64,000 nt of DNA from positions 2,604,001 to 2,668,000 of the forward strand of contig JAKZAP010000011.1 in NCBI GenBank assembly GCA_023053575.1. The letters are read 5' to 3'. Within the stretch, counting starts at the first letter, position 1; each line of letters opens with the position of its first letter. The stretch comes from Branchinecta lynchi (taxonomy: Eukaryota; Arthropoda; Branchiopoda; Anostraca; Branchinectidae). Below the pieces are notes generated by a model that saw nothing but the letters and a program-made list of their open reading frames with translations, was not told the DNA's origin and searched no databases. The position numbers and the translations under genes are program-made. Of the stretch, positions 52,070-64,000 are shown piece after piece.

Positions 52070-55000
52070 ATGACGCTGAAAACAACCGCCTTCTTGGTAA
52101 GCCTCACTTTTCTTTTGGAAACTTAATTTTACTTTTATGTGTGTATCTTGCATTGACAAATCTCAGGACTCCTATCCCTCTATAAATTTCTCTCGAACTT
52201 GAAAAACGAAATGCCTAGTATGAAAGGGATGAGGACGGAGACGAAATGACGAGGACGAAACGACGATGACGAGGACGAAAGGACTAGGAGAAAGGACGAA
52301 AAGCCTAAGATGCCTTCCTTAGGGTTCCTTATCCTCGCAATTGCCGCACAGACTAATCTCCCACTGACACAAATAATGCCAGTAGAATTTCGATCAGTGA
52401 TTAGATCATAAACTCTTCTAACATCTACACATGATGTGTATAGTCAGACGGATTGAAAAAACCCGACCATTTTACTGTATGTAATTACCACCATTATTTT
52501 TAAGAACAAGACGTTATTCTAGTATTTTATCCTTTTTTCTGGCACTTACAGCATTCAGCTGAAGGGGTCCGTGCCAGATCCGACGTTGGTGGGAAGAGCT
52601 GGGGATAGGGATGACTCAGGACTGAACTGGTGTGAATTTCAGGCTTGGTTGTAAAGACGCTGGAAAACTCAACAACCTGACAAGATCATTATTTCGGATT
52701 TCGCTTTAACTCGTTTTTTTCTAGGCACTTGCCGTCGCCTTTGTGCGAGCTGAAGTCAATCGTTATGCCAGTGACGACATCGAGATCCTCTCTATAACCG
52801 ACAATGAAGGATACTACGGCCGGCATTACTCGAGTTCTCCTGTTGCTCACAAAATTATGGGTGACATGATGTTCACAGAAGAGACGTGGGCTATCTGGAA
52901 CTCGAAGGCACGTGGTATTGTCGAGGATTCCTGGTATCGCTGGCCTAAAGATACACTGGGCAACGTCATTGTTCCATACACCCTCTCAGCTAACTGTGAG
53001 TATCAGTTTTCGTCGCACCTTCCGTTTGTCTCCGCTGCGAGGGAGCCAGCGTTCTCAGGATCGACTAAAACGAGGCACAGCGCGTTACGGCACAGGAGGC
53101 ACGAGTAATAAAAAGAGATTAGCAAGTAATAAAAGTAGACAAGTAAGTGAGAGTTCGTAACTCCAGAGCCTAAGAGAAGGCACGTTAGAACATTGGTCCT
53201 GCCCCTCACTCCGAAGCCTGGAAGGGCCTTTTAGTTTTCATGCCTCTTTTTGTCGATCCCAGCGTTTTCTCGTATTTTCAAGTCTGCCCAAAATGTTAGT
53301 GACGGAACTGAATTGAATTTTATGTGTAGCTCCTTTAGGTAGAGACGGAGTATGGTAAAAAAAAATAAAAAAGACAGAAACACAATAACAATAACCAAAC
53401 TAATTAAAAGCCATTAAACCGAAACACCATGGAGCTCCAGGGATGACTACAATTTTGTCTCATTCAGCTGATGGACCTGAGGACAGCCGCAGAGGATCAG
53501 CTATACAAAACTTCTCAATGAGACGGCTGTTCCTTGTCCAGGGGAGGATGCGTAGCAGATGTTTGGCTAACCGATAGAAAATTTAACGAATTTGACGGAG
53601 ATTTTCGTTACTGAAGAATGTCCAGGCATGGGAATGATATCCAACGTGGGGAAGAGCCACAGCAATGTAGGAGTACGCTAGAATCTTCCGGTTAAATCGC
53701 AACTTTCCGGAAACAATCCGTGCATAGGCTCCACTGATAAGCTTCACTCTTAGGTAAGTGGGACTTGAGTTGCTCTGGACTTGGCATCCTAAAAGGTCGA
53801 TGACCGTTGGCTCACTTGAATTAAACATCAAGAATTCAATTTTTCTGTTGTTTAATTTAAAAACTTGGCGTGAGTTTCATTTGGGTCAAAGGACAGGTCC
53901 AGCTGGGAGAGGGGTTTGGGAGCTGGATGCCGAATAAGGGTGAAAAACAATTCAAGCTGATTATATAGTCGATTTTGGGGCATGTAGACAATTTTCATCA
54001 ATTTTTGAATATTTTTCTTTTCAGTTGTTCTTCCGAAATCTTGCTAAGTTCGGAAAGTAGTTAGAAGTAAAGGTTTTTACTCACTTTGATTGTGAATTCA
54101 AGAAAGGAGTAAAACGACATACTGGATCCGGTTTTGAACTTTATTTTCGTGCCGGACGAGGGATACACCAGGAATCCGGCAGAACTAAGCTGCCAAAGTA
54201 TAGTAGCTGAGCCGTTTTTGGCCATCGCTCAAATGTAAGAATCCGGAATAAATACTCCTTCAGCCCAAGCTGACTGGGAAACATAAGGTGCGTTTTTTGG
54301 ATACGCCCTCATAAAATTCCTCTCAGATTAATCCTTTTTTGGCCGCTAGGTGAACTATCGTAAAGAAAACAATGACACGTTACTTCTTTGTGTACCTTTA
54401 TCCAGTTTCTTTTTTTGCTATTTTCAATTCCTCTTAGGCCTAACCATGTTTAAAACTGTTTAAATGCCTCTTCCCCTCTTTTTGCTTTACCCAACTCTGT
54501 TCTATCAAGCGTCATCAAGTTTGTCATTTCTGGCTTCCGATTTCAGTGCTGAGTGCTGGCTGTCTTTTCCACGGGGCTAATGCACGACTCGACATGAAGC
54601 GAAAGCCTAATCCCTCATTCACCCGTCAGACCCTTATCCCCAGATCTCACGTGTGATTGTTATTGTTCCTCGAGCGCGCCTTACGGTAATTCATCATCGG
54701 ATTTCATCCTATGAAATCAAATATCCCTGAATAAACGAGAAACAAAATTTTTATCAAGTTTTCAGGAATATTTAAGCCAATAAATGATATGTTACTAGAC
54801 ATGTTGGACCTCAGACTTTTCGGTTAAACTTTAAGATTGTCAGTTAAAAGTATAAAGTCTTCGATTTCCAACCAACCTACACATTTATTCGTCGCGTTTA
54901 AAGCGTTTTGCATTTGTTCACAACAAATCCAATTTCACAGTCGACAACCAGTTCGGTTTCACCTGCGATTAGTAACAGATGCTGGTCAACCATAATGTTG

Positions 55001-56565
55001 AACGCAATGTGCCGTAACCAACACTAAGCTTAATAAAAAGTCTTTCCCGTTTTTCTGAGGTAACAGGGATTGTCCTGGCCAGCTTGAACGCTTTCGACAC
55101 TAGTGGTAAGACATCTTTCAGTTCGCGAAAAACTTCAAATATTTTATTTTTGTTTGTGTCGAGGCTCTCCTGGCGACTTTTGAGATCATGTAGGAACAAG
55201 GCTAACTCGTCTTTGAACTCTTCTCGGCTTTTAACCAGAAAGGAGTCCAGAAAGCTATCGAAACTGGAGTAGACGGTACCGTGATATTATTCCTGGAACA
55301 GTATTGTAGTTGGAAATGATGGGTTTCAGTAGGTTGCCGAATTCTTGAAAGCTACAGAAACTTGGGAGATAACCGGAACCACTGGATGAATGTTCCGGTG
55401 CGCAATGTTGTCTGTCTGCAAGAATCACTCTGATAAGTTGTGTGCCGGGGTCATCCTGGTAAGCTGTGAATCTATACTTATCCGGTAAGTTACAAAATTC
55501 TGGTAATTCCCTGAGCCAAATTCTGGTTGATTCCATGGAGCCAAGTCCGGTAGATTCCCTGATTCAGCCGCTAGTGAATTCCACTGAAGAGATTCCTTGA
55601 GAAAGACTTCGGTAGATTCCCAGAGCAAAATTCCGGTAGATTCCCAACGCAAAATTCCGGTAGATTCAAAATTCTATTAGATTCGAGGGGCGAAGTGGGG
55701 TAGATCCCCTGATCCATGCTCCAGTAAATTCCCTGAGACAAGTTCCAGTAGATTCCCTGAGCAAAACTCCGGTAGATTGTCTTAGCAAATTGCAGTAGAT
55801 TCTTTAAGTAAATTCCGGTAGATTCCCTGAGCAAAATCCCGGTAGATCCCAAAATTCTAGTAGATTTCGTGGGGCGAAGTCCGGTAGATCCCCTAATCCA
55901 TCCTCCAGTAAATTCCCTGAGACAAGTTCCGGTAGGTTCCTTGAGCAAGATTTCGGCGAATGACCTGACAAAATTCCGGTAGATTCCCAAAGCCAAATTG
56001 CGGTAGATTCCCTGAGCAAAATTCCGGTAGATTCTCTGAGAAAAATTCCGATAGATTCCCTAAGCAAAATCCCGGTAGATTCCAGAATTCTAGTAGATTC
56101 CGTGGGGCGAAGTCCGGTAGATCCCCGAATCCGTCCTCCAGTAAATTCCCTGAGACAAGTTCCGGTAGATTCCTTGCGAATGACCTGACAAAATTCTGGT
56201 AGATTCCCTGAGCAAAATTCCGGTAGATTCCCAAAGCCAAATTGCGGTAGATTCCCTGAGCAAAATTCCGGTAGATTCTCCGAGAAAAATTTCGGTAGAT
56301 TCCCTAAGCAAAATACCGGTAGATTCCAAAATTCTAGTAGATTCCGTGGGGCGAAGTGGGGTAGATCTCCTAATCCATATCCTCCAGTAAATTTCCTGTG
56401 ACAAGTTCCGGTAGATTCCTTGAGCAAGATTACGGTAGATGTTGAGCAATAATCTGGTAGACTTAATAACAATCGTCAAGTTCTGTTGAATTTGACAAAT
56501 TCTAACTGGCGCGGCTTCGCCGCACCAGATACCGTCAAGCTGTCGTCAGCGTCAGGGACAACGTG

Positions 56566-56596
<31 letters not shown>

Positions 56597-59500
56597 CTGG
56601 AAGAATCGAACCTGCAAATTGCAGGTTTGCATATTGTTCCTTTTTGCTTCATCGCGAATATTATTTGGCGTCGATAAAATCCAACGTTTGCGTCCACAGT
56701 GGAATGTTACGAGATGGACGGAGACTGTGTGAACAACACACTGTAAAAAGTATCTTTAGTTTAGTTAAGGTTTAGTTTAATACTCTTTATTATACAAGCC
56801 AAATTTTATGTACTAAACTACATGAACACACCTTTTGTAACCCTCTTAACATCCTTTATACGTCTAGCTGATACTTCTGACTGCAGGAAAGCCCGAACGG
56901 GCCTGCGGGGGGGGGGGGGGGGGAGTAAAAAAAAAAAAAAAAATCACTTTGAATTAATTTTGACATATTTTTTCAAAAAAAGAGAAGAAAACTGAAAAAA
57001 TAACAACAACAACAAACAGTAAGTGGGAAACCATGCCGTCGTAACAAAACCAACCAATCAACTAAACAAATGGAGTAAAATTTTAGTTGGTTTTAGTTGA
57101 ATGGTTGATCACCGAGTAAGGATTAAAGTTGACTGCAGTATTTGCTACTGGGAATAATCTTCTATCTAAGATAAGATTTATCCCAGTAAGAAATACTTCA
57201 AGATTTTTTTTTTGCAGTGTATATCATTGAATAATACTGACGCGAGGTCGCCAGATAACTAATTCCTTCATTTGTTAATAGTGACCGTGAGCACCGCAGA
57301 CATCTTAAATGCCATGGAACAATGGTCAAGCAAGACATGCGTGAAGTTTTACGAGAAGTCAAATCCGGCACTGCCAGCTGGTACTGGTGATGACTGGGTT
57401 GCTATCGTTAACCCCGGACCGGCCGGTGGATGTAGCTCTTACGTTGGAAGGATCCACCGGGGGGAGCAGCCTCTCAACTTGGCGGATGGGTGCAATTCGG
57501 TGAGGAAATTTATGTGACTTTTCGTTGGAACTTCAGTGAGTCTAATTAGAACTATCGAGGTATTGCTGCTTCTCGTGGGTGATACGTTTCCTAGGATGCT
57601 ATAGTTCAGTGGTTCCCAACCGTTGGTACGCGTACCCAAAGGGGTACGAGAGACCTTCGCAAGGGGTACTCGAAGGTCCAAAATCAAGTTAATCTATAGC
57701 TTTAATTTCCGCTTCATTGTTTCTGAGTCAGGGTCAACTCAGGGTCAGTATTATCCTCAAGACGAGATACACTATCGTACCACAATTTCTGATTTACATG
57801 CCTTATCGCTGATGAGAATATAAATCGTCCTTTTGACGTTCTGATCTTGGTAAAAAAAAAAAAAATAGTAATACAACGAAACGTCGAAAAAAAGGTACGG
57901 AACCATTTTGAACCTTGAAAACTCAGTACGGAAAAGGTTGGAACCACTGCTCTAGTTCTTGGTCAAGCGTCAATATTCTGTATGCAAGCAGATATGCAGT
58001 TAAGAGATGCTTCTTTGAACGTTGGTTAACTTTGGACAGTGTCATGTTCATCCATTTGCTGTGACAAGAGTCAACTACCATTCAGACTCAGACAAAGTAG
58101 CTACTAAAAGGCTCGTAAGAACATCTGAATGGGTATTTTGGGGCTTCATTTTACCATTTAACAGAAACTGTACTGTTCAAAGTAACAACGTGGTGAAATA
58201 AGAAACCGCATTACATAATGACCTCGCTGTTTCTAATACTCTTGAGGCCTATCTCTCCTTGTCGATGCGAAATCTCCGGCCTCTCCGGGTAGCTAGCGGA
58301 AGAAAGGCAGAAGTGGTGTCACAGCTGCTGCCAAAGATCGCGGTGATTGATTGATACGGAATTTGAGTCGTTGAGTTTGAGTCGTACGGACACGCTTACT
58401 CCTTCTTCCTGAGGATCAATGGCGTGTTTTGGACTTAGTCATATAGAGTATTCCGCCGCGTTATTTGTGAGAAGTGAAGCTTGTCTGCGCTCTCTGCGGA
58501 CTGTGTACAATGTACAATGTACGTAGAGAAAAGTCAGAACAATTACACCTGAGCAAAATTTTGTATTCTGTTTTCTTGATACATGTGATTGCGTATGTAA
58601 TCTCTAAGGTGTAGATACGTGCTTCAAGTAAAGTAATCCAGTCACACATAAAACTACGAACAGTGATATGCAAGTATAACTTGTTCCTCCTCCCAAAGCC
58701 GTTCAAGAGTCACCGGATCCGAATTATTTATGAACTAAACTGCAGGGTTCTTCTGGAATAAATGCTTCTCTTACTTCCTGAAAACTAGGCAGTTAATGAG
58801 TGAGTGGATTAACAATTCATAACGCACTACTTGATACCGTAATTGACTTTTACCGTGGCTCGTCACTAGCCAAAGCGAAAAAATGGAGTGTAAAGGTGAA
58901 AAAAAACCTAAAGGAAACAAAGTAAACCAGGTACATTTCGAGAACAAGAAGCAACAACACCCACCAAGGAGGAAATAAATGGCAATGAAGCGCAGAAAAC
59001 CTTGAACTTCAGGCGGGTTGGATTGAAACCGAGGGGTTGCTCTCTCTCCGCCACCGGTGTACAACTCGGCGTGGCACCGGCACGGCAACGCGGGACGCGC
59101 CACTTGGTGTACATCGTTTTCGGGAGTGCACAACCCTCGATTGAAATTAGGATATGACTTCACCTGCTGGTCGCCTTTCAACCGCCCTAATAATTTTTTT
59201 TTTTAGGCCAGCGTGGTTGCTCACGAAATCGGTCATGCACTTGGTTTTGGGCATGAAAATCAGAGATCTGATCGTGACGATTATCTCGTGTCTTTTGACG
59301 ACAACATCATTCCTGGTTATGCTGGCAACTTCGACAAACAAAGTTATAATAATTACGGAGTTCCTTATTACTACTTGTCCACGATGCACTATTTCTGGAA
59401 TGTAAGTAGTAATAGCCTATTTATATATTTTTTGAATAGTGTTCCGTCCTTTTCGGATTTTTGGGCACTACGACGTCAATGGGTGTCGTCAGACTTAAAA

Positions 59501-62500
59501 TCCAAACTCTGCGATTACCAAAATATCCAAAAACTTCTTTCTTGAGTGACACAAAGAGCGTGTTACACCTTCGTACCGATAGTAACTATTAGTTACTATT
59601 TCCGTTCCAACCTCACTAAAAGTTACTACTTTGACCGTTCCAACCTTCTCGAAATAGTAACTAATAGTAACTATTTGCTTACCACGCTCGGGAGCGTAGT
59701 AACTACGAAAACTCTGAATCGTGATTGGTCGGATTCGCCTGTGGCATGATATTCTGCGGGAAAATAGAAAAATCGTGCCAGCCTTGACGGCAAAAATCCA
59801 GAATTTGTGACGTCATGCGTAGTAACTACGGTAAGTAGGATGGAACACGCTCAAAGACTGGGCAGCTCTCTCTAAGGTCTATCACACGTGTTGATGTAAG
59901 CCCTAACTCCACTGGTAATCATAAGAGTAATCGTTGAGTTCTCTTCTTGACTATGACAGCTTGTGTAAATAAATGATTCTAATTCTGTATCACAATCCGA
60001 AAGAATAAGTTCATTCGTTGAAATAAACCATCTTTGGATGGCGGATAATTTTACAATTTGACGTTTTTAGCGCGGTATCGGGCCTATTGAAGTGAACAAG
60101 TGATGCGTAACTAGACTGTCAGATCTCATTCTTATTCGGCTAAAGTTTAAAGTTTAACGGAAAACCCAACTCTTTTTTGTGTCATTTGATTAAATACACT
60201 GAATTATTTTGATTCAGCAAAGGGATTCTTTATTTTCCACTATCTACTCTGCGGCTGCGTCCCCACAATGTAAAGTCTACTATGACGCGGGAAATTTTTA
60301 ACTCGAGACAATCGTGGCTTTTCAGTAGCCAGCAGTGGTGAGATTGGTGAAGATTGCCAAGTGCCTGAACACAAAAAAAATCTTTAATTTTTCTCGTACG
60401 GCATACAGCAAAAATAGAAGCGCATAGTTCAGACGGAAATTCCACTATTTGAAAATCGATTATTCGTTAATAGCGGAACAAATAAGTAACGCATTTTCAG
60501 CGGGTCTTCAAGCCAATTCAACTGAATAAGTAATGGGTAACTGGATTGTCCTATCAAAGCCCTTTTCGGTTAAACTTTAAGAAGGAAGTAGGCTACTAGA
60601 CACGTAAATTCTGGCAGTATTTTGTTTTCTTTACATTTAGTACTGAGATAATAGGCGAATTTAAGCTCAAACGGGCGGCTTAACTTTGGTAGTGAGTAGT
60701 GAGACAATGCGTACCATGTCGATCGTTACACAATTGCGTACATGTCTTAATCAGTTGCATGCTGTCGGTGGATGAAAAGTAGTGTACGAAGTTAAAAGTT
60801 AAAGAAGTTAGCTGAGCGATTGGGGAAATAGAATACTGAGCGACGTCAGTTATGTATTAATGTCAATTTCTGTCAGGCCTTCTCAATTGCTTCCGACAAG
60901 CCAACACTCATGCCGAAGGATCCATCCTTGAAATACCTCTTAACGAAAAACAACCCGGTTGGCCACTACGATGCGCTTGCAGCTAACATCGCTTTTGGTT
61001 GCCTTGGTAGGTACACTTTCATCTTCAAACACGAATCTTTATCTTTATTTCTTATAGAGAGGCCCACTATCCGCTGTTCTACAAAAATATCCAAAATACA
61101 CTGGACTTTCAGTTTGGCTTCTTTTTTCCGTAGCATGCTACGGTGGTAAAATACAATAAATAAAAAGAAAGCTCAAATAAGCTTTTAATTCTTGTACTGT
61201 TACTAATTACCTACTTCACCAACTACCTTACTGTATCTTTTTCGTATTTGTATTTTTTTGTATCTTGTGTTTTTTTCTGTGTCTTTATGTGTTTTTTTTA
61301 TTTTCTTTCATTTACTCCGCTTTTTTCGAAACGGCGGGTTGTAAATTTATTACTTTACTTTACTTCCTGAAACCAGCGTGAAACTTCAGACCTACGATCA
61401 GTGTCGGGCTAAAACTTCAAAAGGTTGTCAGCGCTATCATCAATTTTCTCACGCAAAAGAAAACTTAAACGAGCAGAAAATCGCAAGGAAAACATCACCA
61501 GAAAGGCCCCGCCATAGCCCCTTTTAATTATTCTTATTCTTATTATTTATTTGAATCCTTCCTAATCCCAAAACTGAAAAGTAGTGTTTAAAAAGTACAA
61601 CAACATGTAAATCAAACTCACACACACTTGCATGCTAATACACAGCTGACCGTTAAAGAAAAATTAGCCTACTAAATATACAGCGAAATACAATGGAAAA
61701 AGTTCAAAATAAAAACTAATCAGGGCGCATTTTGTGAAAAAAGGAAAAAGGTTGTGATAAAGAAGAATGTTATCAGCCTTTTTAAGACAGTTTTGGATTT
61801 TACTATTTAAAATTTCCAAAAGAGTCTTCCCTTTAAAATTAGAAGTTAGGAAATAGTTACTCGCAGAAATAGGAAACCAAGAAGGAATTTAGAGAATTTA
61901 TAATAAGTAACTTTTAAAGCACAACTCTTACTAGAAATGATCTTTTCACTATGAAGTGGGTAAGAAATTTTTTTTTCAAAACACTATTACTTTCCACCTG
62001 AACTTGGCGATTTTCTTGTTAGCGCTTGTCGATTTTGTCCAGCCTTCCTGCTCTACGCGGCGGCTGGGCGCGAAACATTTGAAGACTGAACGCGCCGTGG
62101 TTAAAAGTGGGAAAACCAAACAAATAAGAGAGGTCAAAACACAGAAGATTCTGATATCCTTCGGTGTGAACGAGTTCTCAGCGGACATTGAAGATTCTGG
62201 CAAACTTTGATTTGCGTAACAGGCAAAGCTCGGCAAGGCCGAAAAAGCGCAAAAACAAAACGAAACGATGGAGAAAGGTCGGGATTTTAGAAGCTTATAA
62301 TTCCATAAGGGAGCTAGCTATCCTATAAAAGACAGAATAAGCAAGAGTCCTTTAACGCAGAAAGTTCAGAAGGACGAAAAGAAAGACGAAAAGCTTAACA
62401 TCTTTCTTACATATTTTAGACACATGGAAAGCCACTTGCGGCGCCACCGCTCCCGTTTGCAAGAACTACGGTTACCTCGGACCTGCCTGCACCTGCGTCT

Positions 62501-62563
62501 GTCCAGAAGGTACCTCTGGATCAGACTGTGGAACCATGACCGCGTTGAGCCTACCGTACTATC
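52070..62563 (+). CDS. Astacin-family (M12A) zinc metalloprotease, right copy, six exons, 3' end outside
   Basis: Secreted zinc endopeptidase. Exons: 52070-52096, 52725-52995, 57282-57499, 59207-59401, 60877-61006, 62420-62563, all GT-AG with consistent phases (0, 1, 0, 0, 1, 1), 328 codons. A signal peptide spans exons 1-2. The propeptide has IMGDMM (aspartate switch). The catalytic domain follows (RWPKDTLGNVIVPYTL; EQWSSKTCVKF). Exon 4 has the zinc site HEIGHALGFGHE and the Met-turn STMHY. Exon 5 completes the domain (HYDALAANIAFGCLG). Exon 6 is an EGF-like module with six cysteines (CGATAPVCKNYGYLGPACTC, then CPEGTSGSDC). All catalytic residues are present, so it should be active. The gene continues beyond 62563 with a phase-1 donor; I see no further exon before 64000. 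Introns hold only repeats. Confidence 0.92.
52235..52310 (-). repeat. GACGA-rich microsatellite (mirror of 5397-5500)
   Basis: Imperfect GACGAGGACGAAA repeats in intron 1. Confidence 0.65.
53058..53260. mobile_element. MITE of the GGATCGACTAAAA family, mirror of 4439-4672
   Basis: Bounded by GGATCGACTAAAACGAGG and CTCTTTTTGTCGATCCC, in intron 2 of the right astacin gene. Confidence 0.75.
53530..53875 (-). pseudogene. Non-LTR reverse transcriptase fragment, mirror of 3585-3893
   Basis: Minus-strand open piece with GAYARIVSGKLRFNRKI and TFFSNENLRQIR, preceded by KFLMFNSSEPTVIDLLG. This copy is slightly longer at the N-terminal side than the left copy. Confidence 0.65.
54290..55470. other. Right-arm-only sequence in intron 2, no gene seen
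   Basis: It has no counterpart in the left arm, where a GGGATCCC element sits instead. A short piece of the GGTTAAACTTTAAG repeat occurs near 54820. A minus-strand open stretch near 54970-55200 shows no recognisable domain. Confidence 0.4.
55480..56465. repeat. Minisatellite, 24-bp unit, about 40 copies with a higher-order period
   Basis: Units of ATTCCGGTAGATTCCCTGAG followed by 4 bases. Because the unit is divisible by three, long open frames exist in several frames with 8-residue periodicity (for example SGNLPEFC), which are not genes. A higher-order block of about 240-270 bp, starting near TGGGGCGAAGT, recurs about three times. Present only in the right arm. Confidence 0.85.
56567..56596 (+). 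repeat. Homopolymer G30
   Basis: Thirty consecutive G. The left arm has only a short CCCCC at the matching place (about 2093-2097). Confidence 0.9.
57607..57949. mobile_element. hAT-type MITE
   Basis: Starts CAGTGGTTCCCAACC and ends GGTTGGAACCACTG, the classic hAT terminal sequence. Flanking 8-bp sequences CTATAGTT (57599-57606) and CTCTAGTT (57950-57957) form an 8-bp target duplication with one mismatch. 343 bp, non-coding, in intron 3 of the right astacin gene, outside the inverted repeat. Confidence 0.88.
59553..59856. mobile_element. MITE with AAAGAGCGTGTT-type ends
   Basis: Imperfect terminal inverted repeats (AAAGAGCGTGTTACACC and GGATGGAACACGCTCAAAG). The interior has several AGTAACTA/TAGTTACT repeats able to form hairpins. 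In intron 4 of the right astacin gene. Confidence 0.6.
60090..60585. repeat. Dispersed repeat shared with 49880-50370 and 8400-8800
   Basis: Shares AGTTTAACGGAAAACCCAAC, TTTGAAAATCGATTATTC-like and CAGCGGGTCTTCAAGCCAAT segments with the other copies. Ends CCCTTTTCGGTTAAACTTTA. Non-coding, intron 4. Confidence 0.65.
61020..62419. other. Intron 5 of the right astacin gene
   Basis: AT-rich with T-runs and no recognisable element. A short open stretch near 61956-62210 has no known domain and no support. Confidence 0.5.
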
Positions 62564-62577
62564 GTAAGTAATTAGTT

Positions 62578-62970
62578 GCGCTTTTGCAGATACCACGGTA
62601 TCTGATACCACGGCCTAAAGTCGTTTTTGCAGTTATGGTGGTGTCTGATACCACGGTCAAAAGACGTTTTTGAAGTTATCGTGGTATCTGGCCAGTTATC
62701 GCGCTGGTCCGACCGTGGTAACTGATCGTGGTATCTGGAAAGTCATCTCACTTTCATCAGTTTTTGTCAGATCGGTGGGAAAGTAGTTTGGCAATTAGCG
62801 ATGTGACTGAATATCAGTGTTTCTTTTGGGATGACCTCGATAAGCGCGGTTTCGGCAATTGTCGTTTTTGTAGAGCAACCGTAAATTAGATACCAAGGTA
62901 ACTGCAAAAACGACTGATTACAGATCCAGTTACCGTGGTAACAGTTATCGTGGTATCTGCAAAAACCCAA
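62578..62970. mobile_element. MITE/foldback with TACCACGG-type repeats
   Basis: Begins TTTTGCAGATACCACGGTAT and ends CGTGGTATCTGCAAAAACC. Several internal TATCGTGGTATCTG copies appear in both orientations, giving multiple hairpins. Directly follows the exon 6 donor. Confidence 0.65.
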
Positions 62971-63479
62971 CTATTCGCTGCGTTTTTGCATGACTTACAG
63001 CACGCCTGTGATTAGCAGCTGTGCTTATTAGGTGTTTTGGCAAACCTTTCCCTGTAGCCTGTCTGCTTATAAGGCCTTTTTACTCCTCAGTCCAACGGCC
63101 AAAGAACGAAATCCACAGGCTACGGCCAAAGACCTTCCGGATGCCGTTGTCCTAGGCCTTAGCCTCTGGTTCCTTTCAACAAGAGCTGAAAGCTCATATG
63201 GCACTTGTAAGAACAGTTAGCATGTTTGTCAGATACGGTTTGCAGTTGTCAAGGCTGGATCTCTCTCCCGATACTCATCTCAACAGAAAATGGGCTTGAT
63301 CTAGTAAATCTGAAGTGGTTATTCCACTCACTGACAACTGTTCCTCCCACAACGATGATCGGATCGGGGGAGGGACTGTTTTTAAGCCAATCTGATAGAG
63401 TCCCTTACATGCCGGCCAAGTTTCATGGTCATAGCACATTCGGAGTACCCCAACTCGTGATCACCGAAATTGTGTAAAA

Positions 63480-63840
63480 CCCTCTCCAACTCCCCCAACT
63501 GTGACATGATCCTGTCCTGCTTTGTCAATGTTTTCTCTACGGCTTATGCTTGTTCTTTCCTCCCAAGTCCCATCCCGATCTCTCGACTCTAAGCGTTTCA
63601 CGAGATTTCCGTCATCACCCTCTCGCTCCCCCTCCCCCCCCCAGCAATCGGATTCGTTCCATACTTGAAATTGATCATCTGAGACACTTGTTCTTGACAC
63701 TTGTCAAGTTTCATTCACGTCCTATCACCCGTTCTAAAGTTTTGCATGTCATTAGATCCTGGATTCCCCCCCTCCCCACTATATGGCCGGATCTGGGAAG
63801 TGATCATTTCCATTTGGAGCACCAATCTGGAACATTATCA
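63480..63840. repeat. Diverged copy of the C-tract repeat
   Basis: Contains CATCTGAGACACTTG, CCCCTCCCC and GGCCGGATCTGGGAAGTGAT segments resembling 51360-51600. 62971-63480 and 63840-64000 show nothing assignable. Confidence 0.5.
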
Positions 63841-64000
63841 ATATATAATTAGGACAGAAGTTGCTTACTTTCATGGGAAAAGCAGAACACAATCAGATAA
63901 AAGCTTAGTTTAGCATTGACCAAAATACTTAAACTGTAGCTTTTCCTCCATTCGGTTCTAAATACAACGTTCAATAGCGCAGTGAGCTAGCGTGTCGAGC

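Larger units (their letters stand above)
46208..57511. repeat. Right arm of giant inverted repeat
   Basis: Reverse-complement partner of 1208-12567. The outer limit is in astacin intron 3, 12 bases after the exon 3 donor (GTGAGGAAATTT is shared, then the sequences separate). Confidence 0.9.

Noticed and set aside
56090..56479. Minus-strand ORFs with repeats such as ESTGILLRE and NLPEFCSG
   Set aside because: Produced by the 24-bp minisatellite; open in several frames, no start context, absent from the left arm.
61956..62236. Opposite-strand ORFs of about 85 codons in intron 5
   Set aside because: No recognisable domain, no conservation to compare, inside an intron of the astacin gene.

Overview
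The window is nuclear DNA of an invertebrate animal. It contains intron-containing astacin metalloprotease genes with GT-AG junctions, MITEs, non-LTR retrotransposons, a tRNA-derived SINE-like sequence and two Maverick/Polinton elements. The species cannot be named from the sequence.

Layout. (1) 1208-12567 and 46208-57511 are the arms of one giant inverted repeat of about 11 kb per arm. Each arm carries the first three exons of an astacin (M12A) gene, so the two genes point away from each other: minus strand from 6555 leftwards, plus strand from 52070 rightwards. The right gene continues outside the repeat through the zinc-binding exon (59207-59401) to an EGF-like exon (62420-62563). The left gene runs off the window. 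(2) Between the arms lies an old, broken Polinton (12005-46770) whose 563-bp terminal repeats are continuous with the host inverted repeat. (3) A second, younger Polinton (20830-34615; 13,786 bp; 566-bp terminal repeats; 6-bp target duplication CGATTC) is inserted in the integrase gene of the first. (4) Two non-LTR retrotransposons sit in the remaining half of the old Polinton: 35005-38551 (plus) in the integrase gene and 39373-43273 (minus) in a conserved Polinton ORF.

Both Polintons have the same gene order. An OB-fold-like protein lies in each terminal repeat, followed by a two-TM protein (minus strand) and then, on the plus strand: protein-primed DNA polymerase B with SAP and HNH/EndoVII modules, packaging ATPase, fibre-like coiled-coil protein, membrane-active AT-hook protein, adenain-like protease, zinc ribbon, integrase, a conserved unknown, penton-like minor capsid protein, a small basic protein and major capsid protein. 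In the younger copy the polymerase, ATPase, small basic protein and capsid genes are broken. The OB-like (left copy), two-TM, fibre-like, AT-hook, protease, zinc-ribbon, integrase, unknown and penton genes are open.

The strongest leads are: in-phase -1 slippery heptamers at the structural-protein/protease junction (A AAA AAC, in both copies) and at the zinc-ribbon/integrase junction, where the downstream enzyme has no convincing start codon; a TAAATG motif fused to the start codon of most Polinton genes; and the palindromic host flanks without target duplication around the older Polinton, as expected from recombination between terminal repeats (or from a misassembly).
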